This document shows, in pieces, positions 25,701 through 36,880 of a stretch of DNA of 64,000 nucleotides (positions within the stretch are counted from its first letter, which is position 1; each line of letters starts with the position of its first letter). Origin of the DNA: Notospermus geniculatus (Eukaryota > Nemertea > Pilidiophora > Heteronemertea > Lineidae). Under the pieces are notes generated by a model. It was not told where the DNA came from. It was given only the letters and a program-made list of their open reading frames with translations, and did no database searches. The DNA is taken from positions 306,673 through 370,672 of the forward strand of contig NMRB01000291.1 in the NCBI GenBank assembly GCA_002633025.1, in the 5' to 3' direction. Both the position numbers and the translations under genes were made by a program.

Positions 25701-28700
25701 TACAGAGGCAAGGTAATGGGGACCCTAGCGAAGTTCCTCAATACGTGTGACTCGTAGTTAAAACTATTGAAATGAAACTGACATCCCGGTCCTGATCAAT
25801 TTTCCACACAAAAGGCCTCCATTACATAGGACCTGGTCTCGGTGTGCTGCCCTCTATTGTAGCTAGGCTCCCCATTACAATCAGGAGTTTACCATTCCTA
25901 AGTTGGACTACTCACTCGACTTGTCAACGTGAACACCCAGGCGTGGGAACTTTTCTTGGACGACATAGTGATGCCAAGTTCGGAGTTGACGTAAACTTTA
26001 ACACCAGCAACATTTTCATTCATCTGCAAGGACAAATACCAGAATAATGAGCATATTCCCATTAAATCTTGAATGTTGGATGTGGTCTATTGTCTGTAAC
26101 TGTTTCTCTCACTTTATAGATATGTCCGCATATATAAGAACTCTATATAAGAACTCACCATTATTATTATAGATATGTCCGCACTGACTGTTAAGACAGA
26201 GACTGGGTCACCTGCACAGCAGCAGAGCCGGGATACTTGTCAAGCCAGCATGTAGTGTTCGGCGTCAAAACGATCACAACCAAATTGATCGGGACCTTCC
26301 TCCTGACCCACATCACTACACTTCTAAAACACCTACCACATTCTCTGGTGTCTCAGAATTCATCCATTTCTCCATGAGTGTATCCGCATAGCTATTGCCA
26401 TGTAGCTCATTCTCCTTGGCTTTCTGAAGTTGCTGCCTTTTGTGTTCAAATCTGTCTTTCCATTCTGTGAGCTCGTTGTCAGAATGGGCCTGAGAACATT
26501 TGCTGCCAAAACGACAAGTGCCATCACCGAAGTATCTGAAATAAACAAAGGTATTTGAGAAACAATGCCACAAGTTCAATGACCTGAGTCGTTTTTTCCA
26601 AGAGTCAATAGTGAGCAAGGAAGCTTCAAACACACAGCACTGATGGGCAGAAATCAGTTCAAAATATCGCTCACCTTGGACATTTTGTATATTCTTCACT
26701 TGTGAGACCCCGGGGTGGATCACGATATTTCCAGCCCCTACCCTCATCATCAACAATCTTCTTCTTGTGCAAGTCGCTGCGGCAATGGGTCTTCAGTTCT
26801 GCCTGGGTGGCGAATTTGATGGTACAGTAGCTACAGTTGTAATCTTCCTTGTTAACATTGGCCGGCTGATCTTCAGGGTTGCGAGAGACTGTAAGCAAAG
26901 TGAATAACCATGACTATTAAGTATTATTTTAGCCTTTCAGTCAGCACTTTGTGTGTACATGGAATGGAACAGAATTATGGTCAGTGTTGGCAGCACAACT
27001 ACATCACCATCAAATACAGAATCTTACCTTCATTTGTCGCTAGTGCAGTTGAGGCTTCATCTTTTTGTGTTGTTACAGCTGAGGAATTTGTTCTTTGCGA
27101 TGAAATATGTCCATCAGTCAGCAAGTCATTAACCAAAACATCATCATCGTCGTCGTCATTGTCCTGTAAATATAGTTGGGAGATGAAATGGGTGTGGATA
27201 ATTCAAGATATTTTCCTGAATGTTCCAAGGTAAAAATAGCAGTCACCAACTGTGAGCTAATCACGCAAAAGAAACACCTTGATCGGATGATGCAAAGAAA
27301 ATGACAACACCGCTGTGATTTTAATTTCTTGAAAGATATCCGACACAAAACCATGGGATTGAACAATGAAACTTATGACAAGCAGCTAAATCAGTCTCAC
27401 CTGATCTTGTAAAGCACCAACAACAATCTCCAGTTTTTTGATTTCGTCAACGGCGAGAGGATTCTGCATAAATAAATCAGAAATGACAATTATAGATGGC
27501 TATAACTTTACAAATCTAACAAGTTCAATCCCATTCTCTAACTTTGGAAATTCCCAATTAAATCAAATGAACAAGTATGACGTAAAACGTTACACAGTTG
27601 GTCATATCTATTTTAGAAACAACTGAGTGTCATATTTCCAAAGGGAAATCTGTATTGTTTGACAAATGATACAGATAAATGTAGGTTTGGTCAGGCAATG
27701 TATCAAGATAGCTGAAGTGAAAATATGTGTACTGGTTTTTCTCCACTGGAGTGGTTGACCTTAGGTAAATGACTGGCATTGTATAGAAATTAATATAGCG
27801 CTGGATTGCTTGACAGAACTGACATAGATTTTCAGACAGTTCCAGGAAAACTGTCAATCAAAGTACAAAAACACCAGAACCGTTAAAGTACTTCATTCTC
27901 ATGTCTGGGTGCGAGGTGTAATTATCTGTGGTACTTTTACACATTGCTTTCAATGTAAAATGTACTATTGCTGTGAAGCACTGCAGATTATCAGCTGCAG
28001 AGACGACTCACCTTAGGGTCAACTTCTTGCCAAGTTTTGGCAGTTTCTAATGCTTCAACAAACTTCCCACATTTTGCTAATGACTTTGCTTTCTTCGCTA
28101 AAGCTTTGGCATTTTTGCTGTCATTATGAAGGACTGGAAAATAAACAAAGGGCAATTGACTGAGCAGCAAATGAAATGCGTGCAAAAGAAAAAGCCTACA
28201 TTTTGTAGGATTGGCAATTTGAAAGTGAAATTGCTGCCCAGGATTTAGGCACCATGCCAATAGGCTGTGTGATAGTAGTTGACCCAATCAAATACATCAA
28301 AACAATTTTTCATGTTTACAACCAAAAAACATCACTTTTTTACTAAATGATTATGAACAATTGTTTTGCATAGATAGCATGAATATTTTCCCACAACAAG
28401 ACATGATGATTTCATCGCAGTCAGGGAAGGGGTTGATTTGAATTTTATGGTTCGGTCAACAAATACATGTCCATCTCCACAAATACCTGTGTGGCAAAAA
28501 TGTGAGCCCCGCTGGGGGTTTCCCACAAACATGTAACCTGTTTATCAATCTACATACATTCTCCCCAAATATTGACTGACAGAATGGCTGACACAGGTCA
28601 ATGGGTCACACTTAGTGCTTTGAATGCATACAGAAAATTTATGAAATTGGGTTCAAATCCGCCTTGGGGGCTAATTTTATCGTTCTATGCGGCATTATGA

Positions 28701-31700
28701 TGAATTACAAAATTATAGATAAGTGAATTAGTGTTTGTTGTCATTCAAACACAAATAATCTGTCATTTTTGTTCAAACATCAAACACGGCACAGCTGACA
28801 AAGGTCACATCATAAAAGACAGCAGGAAAGTGTGGGAAATGAAAGTTAACTACCGAGGTAAACATACCATTTTCCAGGAAAAATAAAAAGAAGTTTATCT
28901 CAATAAATTCAACGGTTGTTTTGATACCTGCAAAGTGATTCCACTACAGGTATAGAGGGGGAAGCTTGCTGTTTTCATTAAACCACTTCAGGTCCAAGAC
29001 CAGGATGTATTGTCTTGAATAGCTACCTGTGGAATTATTTGCGCATCTGAACGTTTCGAAAAGTGAAAGTGTAAATGTGCAGTCAACAACCGAAACTCAT
29101 GAGATGGATCAGAAGGTCTGATATCAACACCACACTTAGAAGTGTCCACTGTTTACCATGGAGAGCAAAACTGGGTCCCTACTGACAGTACTGTAGGCCA
29201 GTAACTGGTCTACTGGACTGAATGTGGTAAAGACTACATGTAATTTGAAGTGAGCACTGATTCTACATTGATTGTACATCCATCATTCGGTCCAGATGCC
29301 ATCCCTAAATGATGACGAGAGACATAATAATAGCAACGACGCAGTGCAAACCCAGGCACTAACATCAAACAAGCATGTGCTGTTTCCGGGAACAATTCAT
29401 TAGAATTACAGATCCTTTTGTAAAGAGCATTAATATGGAGATTGGCCATTTCTGAGTACCCTGGATGTTGGTTATATCCGGGACTGGCCTGTCAATGTCT
29501 CACTTGTGTTTTTTTATCATGTATAATTCATGAATTGACACCAACAAAACGTACACAAAATAAAATACTATGCTTACTTTTGTCATAGTCTTCCAAAGCT
29601 TTCTCAAACTTTTTCTGAAAAAAAGAGAAAAAATATCTACATTCATGTAGAAATCCATGACGCAGAATTCTGCACTTGAAAAAATTTCATTGGAATACAA
29701 TGCACACATTATATGATAATCGATAATACAACATAGAAGCATTTTATTGGACAAAAACAGCTGTTATTCAGGCCACTTGTGCGAACAATGAAATATAGGA
29801 GACATTTTTGAGAAGAGAATCTGCTGAAGGAGTCATCTGGTGATGGTGCATGCTGTATCAAATGCAGATCAACCTGTTCCCTTTTCCCTTTATACTTCAG
29901 TGTTGCAAAGTGCAGTTTCTCTTGCATTCGTCAATCTATATTGCTGCCCGTGATTCCCGGGGCAGTGATACATGAAGTAACCTCGCAATAACAGGTGTTC
30001 GGGCAGTGGCATGTGTATCAAATGAGGAATTATATCATCCTGGATTTCTGATTCATTCAATCAATTACGAAACAAAATAGAGCAAGTATAATGGTAAGGC
30101 AGTGGGAGTTACAAATTACACCCTTCATCCTTTAAAGTAGAAAAATCAAAATGATGGCCAGATGACACCTACAAGTATTAACATCAAGTACCGGTAAGCC
30201 TTTCAAGGGGGCAAAGAATCTCAAGTTGAACAAAGAAATGTACTGAATGAATGTCAAACATACCTGAGCATGAAGATCTTGATCATTTTTGAGTCCCAGT
30301 TCCTGAACACATTTGCCCGATAGCCTCAGAAAGATGAAGGTCTTCCCCCGGTCTTCTACCAATGCTTCATACACCTGAGCAGGACAAGAGAAAACAGTGA
30401 CAGAGCACAAATACGGACCATCAAACTTGAGGTGGCTGCAAATCATTATGTCATACGTATTCAATATTTCTAACAAGCACTACAGTAGAGGATACACTTA
30501 GGGCCGTATGCACCAAACGAAGATTATCTTGAACTCAGGTTGAGCCACAACTTTTCAATTGTTCAGGTTTGCCAGGGCATGACGTGACAATGGAAAAGTT
30601 GTAGCTCAACCTGAGTTCAAGATAATCTTCGTTTTGTGCACACGCCTCTTACAATTCAATGACTTCACTTACCACACTAGGCTCCTTGTCGACCTTTGAC
30701 CTATTGTCATACGGGGCAAAAAGTACTGTGTGGACATTCTGAAGGATGAGGCGACCGTGTGAGGTGTCCTCCGATACCTCCATTGTCAGGTCTAACTGGG
30801 CAAACAGCTCGCCATTGACAGCATATTTGGCCGTGGAGACGAGGGATGGCATCAGCATAAAGCGGTTGGTCAGGTGAAGCACAGTCTTCACGTTGTACCT
30901 GGAGAAAGTAGAGAGTGGTGTACAATATCAGGAGGGACTGACATGCAGAAACGAAGCAAAGGTTGGCTCCCCACACATGATGATGAACTGGAATGTGATA
31001 GTGATGACTGATATTTGAACATGTAACCTGTAGGAGGACAAAAGGAATGTCTCATGTTTGCTGTCATTTGCAGGATAGGACCAACTGCTAGGGGAGTCAG
31101 AGATTTTCTTATATAATGGACAAGGGAAACTACCGGTACTGTAGAAGAATCCTTACTTGGCAACGCTGGAGAACTGTGCCATCTCCTCTATCGATAGGAG
31201 ATCATGCATTCTCTGCTTGTAATTTTCTGCATTTGTGTTACTGGACTGGAGAGACTTGGACTGGCCGATCTGCATGGCTGACGGCAATGGGTACTTGGAC
31301 ATTAACTCTTGGTCCGTGGCGTCAGGAAACTGCGGCCTGAAAACCAAAGGCGAAATTTATTTGCATTCATTCCGTACATACTAGAGTGAGGACAAATCTT
31401 CTGTTCCGAATTTTTCCAAAACTTCTCAGCAGAACACCATCATCTGCTTCAAATTTTTCAAAAATTTCAACCAGCAGATACGGAACTGTCGTGAAACTTA
31501 CGCAGGTTCAAATTTGACAACAGTCTTCGTCTTGAGATCCCACCGCCCAATCTCACTGTAGATAAGATCTTCGGCAAGTTTATCAAAATCTGCCACCGAG
31601 TTGGAGTCAACACACAGGTTCTGGCAAAGAACTGGCTCGGTGCCGAAGTCAAACACTAAAGTCTGACGGAAGGTTCCGTAGATGTCCGTTCTGAAGGAAA

Positions 31701-34700
31701 CCTGGGAAGGGAAATACAGGTATAAGAAAAGAACTAAGGATTTCTGATTCAGAGGCACCAACATCATTTGACCAAAATGCCCAAATAATGGCCTCCACTT
31801 CAGCCTAGGGAGTGTAGAGTACCAACCATCCCCATCAGCGCCTCACCTTTATTCTGTAGACAGTTTCATTCTTGGTGTTTGAATTGGGAGGGTTAGTGTT
31901 CAGCCATTCCTGGCAGTGATCCTCAAGTTTTTGAGCGCGTTGATTCTTCTTTGGACCGATGGTGATGGATGAGATATGAAAGTGGCGGAGGGTGGATTCA
32001 TCAAGAAGGACAACGCGGTGAAGATGCAGCTGTAAAGATGAATAATGATGCCATGAATATTTTAATCATAAATTGTTTATTTCAGCTAATAAATTGTAAG
32101 GGAGTAAGCTCCTTTTTTTCAAAATTAATCAGTTTAATATATCAGGCTTCATTTCAGTGTACGACCACAGAGGCAAGGTAATTGGGACCCTAGCCAACTT
32201 CCTCAATACGTGTGACTAGTGGTTAAAACTATTGAAATGAAACTGACATCCCGGTCCTGATCAATTTTCCACACAAAAGGCCTCCATTACATAGGACCTG
32301 GTCTCGGTGTGCTGCCCTCTATTGTAGCTAGGCTCCCCATTACAATCAGGAGTTTACCATTCCTAAGTCAGACTACTCACTCGACTTGTCAACGTGAACA
32401 CCCAGGCGTGGGAACTTTTCTTGGACGACATAGTGATGCCAAGTTCAGAGTTGACGTAAACTTTAACACCAGCAACATTTTCATTCATCTGCAAGGACAA
32501 ATACCAGAATAACGAGCACATTTCCATTAAATCTTGAATGTCAGATGTGGCCTACTCTCTCTAACTGTTTCTCTCACTTCATGGATATGTCCAGACTGAC
32601 TGGTAAGACAGAGACTGGGTCACCTGTGCAACAGCAGAGTCAGGATACTTGTCAAGCCAGCATGTAGTGTTCGGCGTCAAAATGATCACAACCACATTGA
32701 CCGCGACCTTCCTGAGTGACCCATATCACTACACTTCTAAAACACCTACCACATTCTCTGGTGTCTCAGAATTCATCCATTTCTCCATGAGTGTATCCGC
32801 ATAGCTGTTGCCATGTAGCTCATTCTCCTTGGCTTTCTGAAGTTGCTGCCTTTTGTGTTCAAATCTGTCTTTCCATTCTGTGAGCTCGTTGTCAGAATGG
32901 GCCTGAGAACATTTGCTGCCAAAACGACAAGTGCCATCACCGAAGTATCTGAAATAAACAAAGGTATTAGAGAAACAATGCCACAAGTTCAATGACCGAG
33001 TCGTCTTTTCCAAGAGTCAATAGTGAGCAAGGAAGCTTCAAAAACACAGCTCTGGGCAGAAATCAGTTCAAAATATCGCTCACCTTGGACATTTCGTATA
33101 TTCTTCACTTGTGAGACCCCGGGGTGGATCACGATATTTCCAGCCCCTACCCTCATCATCAACAATCTTCTTCTTGTGCAAGTCGCTGCGGCAATGGGTC
33201 TTCAGTTCTGCCTGGGTGGCGAATTTGATGGTACAGTAGCTACAGTTGTAATCTTCCTTATTAATGTTGGCCGGCTGATCTTCAGGGTTGGGAGAGACTG
33301 TAAGCGAAGTGAATAACCATGACTATTATTTTAGCCTTTCAGTCAGCACTTTGTGTGTACCGGGTACATGGAATGGAAAAGAATTACGGTCAGTGTCGGC
33401 AGCACAACTACATGTACATCACCATAAAATACAGAATCTTACCTTCATTTGTCGCTAGTGCAGTTGAGGCTTCATCTTTTTGTGTTGTTATAGCTGAGGA
33501 ATTTGTTCTTTGCGATGAAATATGTCCATCAGTCAGCAAGTCATTAACCAAAACATCATCATCGTCGTCGTCATTGTCCTGTAAATATAGTTGGGAGATG
33601 AAATGGGTGTGGATAATTCAAGATATTTTGCTGAATGTTCCAAGGTAAAAATAGCATTAACCAACTGTGAGCTAATCAGGCAAAAGAAACACCTTGATCG
33701 GATGATGCAAAGAAAATGACAACACCGCTGTGATTTTAATTTCTTGAAAGATATCCGACACAAAACCATGGGATTGAACAATCAAACTTATTACAAGCAG
33801 CTAAATCAGTCTCACCTGATCTTGTAAAGCACCAACAACAATCTCCAGTTTTTTTATTTCGTCAACGGCGAGAGGATTCTGCATAAATAAATCAGAAATG
33901 ACAATTATAGATGGCTATAACTTTACAAATCTAACAAGTTCAATCCCATTCTCTAACTTTGGAAATCCCCAATTAAATCAAATGAACAAGTATGACGTAA
34001 AACGTTACACAGTTGGTCATATCTATTTTAGAAACAACCGAGTGTCATATTTCCAAAGGGAAATCAGTATTGTTTGACAAATGATACAGATAAATGTAGG
34101 TTTGGTCAGGCAACGTATCAAGATAGCTGAAGTGAAAATATGTGTACTGGTTTTTCTCCACTGGAGTGGTTGACCTTAGGTAAATGACTGGCATTGTATA
34201 GAAATTAATATAGCGCTGGATTGCTTGACAGAACTGACATAGATTTTCAGACAGTTCCAGCAAAACTGTCAATCAAAGTACAAAAACACCAGAACCGTTA
34301 AAGTACTTCATTCTCATGTCTGGGTGCGAGGTGTAATTATCTGTGGTACTTTTACACAGTGCTTTCAATGTAAGTGTACTATTGCTGTGAAGCACTGCAG
34401 ATTATCAGCTGCAGAGACGACTCACCTTAGGGTCAACTTCTTGCCAAGTTTTGGCAGTTTCTAATGCTTCAACAAACTTCCCACATTTTGCTAATGACTT
34501 TGCTTTCTTCGCTAAAGCTTTGGCATTTTTGCTGTCATTATGAAGGACTGGAAAATAAACAAAGGGCAATTGACTGAGCAGCAAATGAAATGCGTGCAAA
34601 AGAAAAAGCCTACATTTTGTAGGATTGGCAATTTGAAAGTGAAATTGCTGCCCAGGATTTAGGCACCATGCCAATAGGCTGTGTGATAGTAGTTGACCCA

Positions 34701-35558
34701 ATCAAATACATCAAAACAATTTTTCATGTTTACAACCAAAAAACATCANAACGTACACAAAATAAAATACTATGCTTACTTTTGTCATAGTCTTCCAAAG
34801 CTTTCTCAAACTTTTTCTGAAAAAAAGAGAAAAAATATCTAGAAATCCATGACGCAGAAGTCTTTCTGCACTTGAAAAAATTTCAATGGAATACAATGCA
34901 CACATTATATGATAATCGATAATACAACATAAGCATTTTATTGGACAAAAACAGCTGTTATTCAGGCCACTTGTGCGAACAATGAAATATAAGAGACATT
35001 TTTGAGAAGGGAATCTGCTGAAGGAGTCATCTGGTGATGGTGCATGCTGTATCAAATGCAGATCAACCCGTTCCCTTTCCCCTTTATACTTCAGTGTTGC
35101 AAAGTGCAGTTTCTCTTGCATTCGTCAATCTATATTGCTGCCCGTGATTCCCGGGGCAGTGATACATGAAGTAACCTCGCAATAACAGGTGTTCGGGCAG
35201 TGGCATGTGTATCAAATGAGGAATTAATCATCCTGGATTTCTGATTCATTCAATCAATTACGAAACAAAATAGAGCAAGTATGGTAAGGCAGTGGGACAA
35301 ATTACACCCTTCATCCTTTAAAGTAGAAAAATCAAAATGATGGCCAGATGACATCACCTGCTAATGACATGAAAATGCACTCACCAGTTTGAAATGACAG
35401 GCTGCTCTACTGAAAAGCAACGGTATGTAGGCATTGCTGTTGTTGTCTTGGGGTGTTACTGCAAGCTGTTTCAAGCATTGACTGTACGTTTCTGCAGCCT
35501 CTTCATAGCAACCAGACTGAAACAGCTTGGCAGCATGACCCGTTGACGTCTGATCCAT
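17874..35558 (-). CDS. HELZ: HELZ: SF1 RNA helicase with zinc fingers
   Basis: UPF1-like superfamily 1 RNA helicase of the HELZ type. Coding exons in transcript order: 35558-35385; a 12-exon block (34816-34780, 34547-34426, 33878-33816, 33578-33443, 33297-33084, 32948-32750, 32488-32381, 32029-31847, 31701-31502, 31336-31157, 30898-30673, 30374-30264); then 23499-23375, 22958-22878, 22690-22484, 22186-21924, 21697-21579, 21457-21164, 20895-20712, 20479-20287, 20210-19904 and 19718-17874. All phases fit, giving 1856 aa (human about 1940). Domains: TPR-like helices 1 to about 110, C2H2 finger (C196, C199, H212, H218), CCCH finger (C247, C256, C262, H266), Walker A GPYGTGKT near 756-763, DEAA 885-888, ENYRSH, a [10 protein letters not shown] motif VI, PAM2 1179-1188 and a disordered tail. 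A second copy of the 12-exon block lies at 29614-23590; using both copies stays in frame (2449 aa). The start ATG at 35558-35556 opens the only frame into the TPR exon. Confidence 0.96.
19904..22690 (-). CDS. HELZ: HELZ helicase core exons
   Basis: Eight exons (22690-22484, 22186-21924, 21697-21579, 21457-21164, 20895-20712, 20479-20287, 20210-19904, with linker exons 22958-22878 and 23499-23375 upstream) encode the UPF1-type helicase. Seen in order: QKEAV (Q motif), GPYGTGKT (Walker A, plus-strand 22561-22584), ICTHSNSAADLY (motif Ia), IDEAAQ (Walker B, 21663-21674), LAGDHMQ (motif III), LLCENYRSH (motif IV), [16 protein letters not shown] with VLSTVRTR (motif V) and [10 protein letters not shown] (motif VI). 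All catalytic residues are present, so the enzyme should be active. The PAM2 motif [10 protein letters not shown] (20066-20095) follows the core and is expected to bind the MLLE domain of poly(A)-binding protein. Confidence 0.95.
20066..20095 (-). other. HELZ: PAM2 motif of HELZ (PABP-binding)
   Basis: The peptide [10 protein letters not shown] fits the PAM2 consensus (LNxxAxxFxP) that docks into the MLLE domain of cytoplasmic poly(A)-binding protein. Leu, Asn, Ala, Phe and Pro are all present. It lies just after the helicase core, as in vertebrate HELZ. Confidence 0.9.
20896..21163 (-). other. HELZ: GC-AG intron in HELZ
   Basis: The exon ending FYNNSE (21164) must join the exon beginning VFEIAERV (20895) to match the helicase family and keep frame. 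The donor is GAG|GCAAGT, a perfect donor apart from GC in place of GT. No GT donor nearby keeps the frame. GC-AG introns are a known minority class read by the major spliceosome. Confidence 0.85.
22243..22443. mobile_element. MITE with long TGTGACCC inverted repeats in HELZ intron
   Basis: Both ends start TGTGACCCTCCACCAC and remain inverted repeats for about 40 bp with one mismatch. They are flanked by TA (22241-22242 and 22444-22445). The length of 201 bp, TA duplication and lack of coding capacity suit a Tc1/mariner-type MITE. It fills most of the intron between the Walker A exon and the next exon. Confidence 0.75.
23814..23961. mobile_element. Harbinger-like MITE, GGCCGTATGCACC ends (unit 1 copy)
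   Basis: A 148-bp element with inverted ends reading GGCCGTATGCACCAAA and an inner conserved pair around TCAGGTTGAGCCAC, flanked by TTA (23811-23813 and 23962-23964). The TTA duplication points to PIF/Harbinger. Also present at the same place in unit 2, so it predates the split of the two copies. Confidence 0.7.
24314..24540. mobile_element. MITE present in unit 1 only, with an empty site in unit 2
   Basis: A 227-bp element with ends CTGTAAAGCAGG and, read inward from the right, CTGTAAAACAAG, rich in TTCGCG words. It is flanked by TA at 24312-24313 and 24541-24542. In unit 2 the same spot (30999-31000) has one TA and no element, which proves a TA-duplicating insertion of Tc1/mariner type after the two copies diverged. 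Confidence 0.88.
30501..30648. mobile_element. Harbinger-like MITE, GGGCCGTATGCACC end (unit 2 copy)
   Basis: Partner of the element at 23814-23961, 148 bp, flanked by TTA at 30498-30500 and 30649-30651. The right end has decayed relative to unit 1 (CACACGCCTC where unit 1 has CATACGGCCC). Confidence 0.7.
34750..34750. other. Single-N contig join in HELZ intron
   Basis: One N between AAACATCA and AACGTACAC. In the partner unit these two sequences are separated by about 1213 bp (28335-29547), so the N hides a sequence loss or an unsized gap. Confidence 0.9.
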
Positions 35559-35612
35559 GATTACATCAGCCTCATCCTATGCTCGCAGTTACATGGTGTG
35601 GTTTGAGAGGGC
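35385..35612 (-). CDS. HELZ: HELZ first coding exon with 5' UTR part
   Basis: Coding part 35558-35385 encodes 58 residues of a TPR-like hairpin ([20 protein letters not shown], then [12 protein letters not shown]) that continues in the next exon as [13 protein letters not shown] good acceptor (TGTATTTTTAG) at 35613-35614 suggests the exon starts at 35612 with a 54-nt 5' UTR segment and that a separate non-coding first exon lies upstream. This exon lies outside the duplicated block. Confidence 0.8.
35589..35594 (-). promoter_or_regulatory. HELZ: Start-stop upstream ORF (ATGTAA) before HELZ ATG
   Basis: On the minus strand, CACCATGTAACTG places an AUG in good context directly before UAA, 36 nt upstream of the HELZ start. 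Minimal start-stop uORFs are known to stall or divert ribosomes, so it may lower HELZ translation, provided this stretch is in the mRNA. Confidence 0.5.
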
Positions 35613-35963
35613 CTAAAAATACACGAAAAAAACATCTGTTATTATTTGACAACCTGTTGTCCCTTCCTCAGCATTATACATGCCTCTCTGCATAAAACCA
35701 TGCTTTTGACATGCAACATAGTTGTCACCATGACCCGGGGACTCGAAATGATGCCATGAGTACCCCGCCCTATTGCGACATGTTGTCTATCACCATTGAT
35801 CATAATGAACACACTCGCTTGCACATCCTGGCATAGATTTCGCAGAAACTTGCATTTATAAATTGGTACCGGTAGTAGTATTCTGAGTAAAGCACAGCCA
35901 CGAGGCACCAAGCTCTCTCAACTGATCAATACTACACGAAAGGATTGTACTGTAGTGAATGCA

Positions 35964-36716
35964 GCCAGTCCCTAGCAAACCTCCACCAACCATGTACAAG
36001 CAAGAGAATAACATACTGAATGCACTGGTTCGGACGAGGAAAAGTTGAATTTGAGCAGGAGGGTTTGAAATACAGATGGAGATTGAATATGATGTCCCTG
36101 CAACAATGTACATTGCAGAGGAGCCCTTTTTGGGGGGATATTTTACTACTGAACCAATCTGTAGACACTGACTCAGGTAATTTCCACTCTTTCCAGCCAC
36201 AAAGATCGCCAAACACAAAGGGATGCGTCGATTCCATCTGACTATCACTGTATGTACACGAGGCCACAAAGGAATGATGCAATCTGTATGCATCTGCTCA
36301 AGTCACCTGGTTATTTTAGGGTGGTTAACAGTGCCATCACTCTGCCACACCACTGGAACATGGGCCAACCACAGGCCAACTTGGCAGATCTATCACTTCT
36401 GGCCTGCCTACAGCAAAAATTAGCAACACTGACTGTTTTCCTCTGCCGACAGTTACACTGATGACAAATACATGCACACTAATTTAAATCAATAAAATGT
36501 ACATGTCTATGTCCCAATAAAAGGGCAAATAATACTAACGGGTTTCTAAGGTGAAAGACATATATGTACCGGTACATGCAACTTCCTACTGGACTCCCAC
36601 GGACAAGAGTCTATGGGTTCGTCCCAATATGGTAATTATAGTAACTCTATGTCCCAATACTGCTAACTCTAGTAACATAACTCAATATAGTAAATCTATG
36701 TCCCAATATAGTAATT
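35964..36716. repeat. Tandem duplication, 5' copy (about 754 bp)
   Basis: Starts GCCAGTCCCTAGCAAACC and ends in a run of GTCCCAATATAGTAATT-like words. The second copy begins 917 bp later. The copies are nearly identical with a few indels. Open frames in it are also duplicated but match nothing I recognise. It lies upstream of the HELZ start, probably in a 5' intron. Confidence 0.85.
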
Positions 36717-36749
36717 AAGACCGCCACCACCTCACAAGGTGGCGGTCTT
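36717..36749. repeat. GC-rich hairpin between the two copies
   Basis: A perfect 12-bp stem, AAGACCGCCACC with GGTGGCGGTCTT, and a 9-base loop. It sits exactly at the end of the first tandem copy. A (TC)n run at about 36769-36791 follows it. Confidence 0.6.
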
Positions 36750-36880
36750 CATTGGTTTCACTGGATTTCTCTCTCTCTCTCTCTCTCTCTCCCTCCAATC
36801 TGTGGTTTCGGCAGGATAACTCAAAAAATACGCCACGTATCGCGATGAAACTTTCAGGAGTTGTGGATATGCATGTTAAA

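Larger units (their letters stand above)
23500..30167 (-). repeat. HELZ: Tandem duplication unit 1 inside HELZ (12 intact exons)
   Basis: Near-identical to 30168-35350. It carries exons 29614-29578, 28133-28012, 27463-27401, 27163-27028, 26888-26675, 26535-26337, 26023-25916, 25565-25383, 25237-25038, 24876-24697, 24211-23986 and 23700-23590. All have the same lengths as their partners in unit 2 (37, 122, 63, 136, 214, 199, 108, 183, 200, 180, 226 and 111 bp) and intact splice sites. The block totals 1779 nt, exactly 593 codons, with phase 0 at both ends. Amino-acid differences are few; two lie just before the C2H2 finger (Arg for Pro and Val for Ile). Unit 1 has a MITE at 24314-24540 and a 1.2-kb segment (28335-29547) that unit 2 lacks. 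Confidence 0.9.
30168..35350 (-). repeat. HELZ: Tandem duplication unit 2 inside HELZ (12 intact exons)
   Basis: Second copy of the block at 23500-30167, next to the HELZ start exon. Its 12 exons are those listed first in the HELZ entry. A single N at 34750 sits exactly where about 1213 bp present in unit 1 is missing, so the shorter length may come from a contig join and not a true deletion. The high identity, the transposon present in one copy only and the single-N join would all suit two haplotypes placed in tandem by the assembler. A recent real duplication would look the same. Confidence 0.9.
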
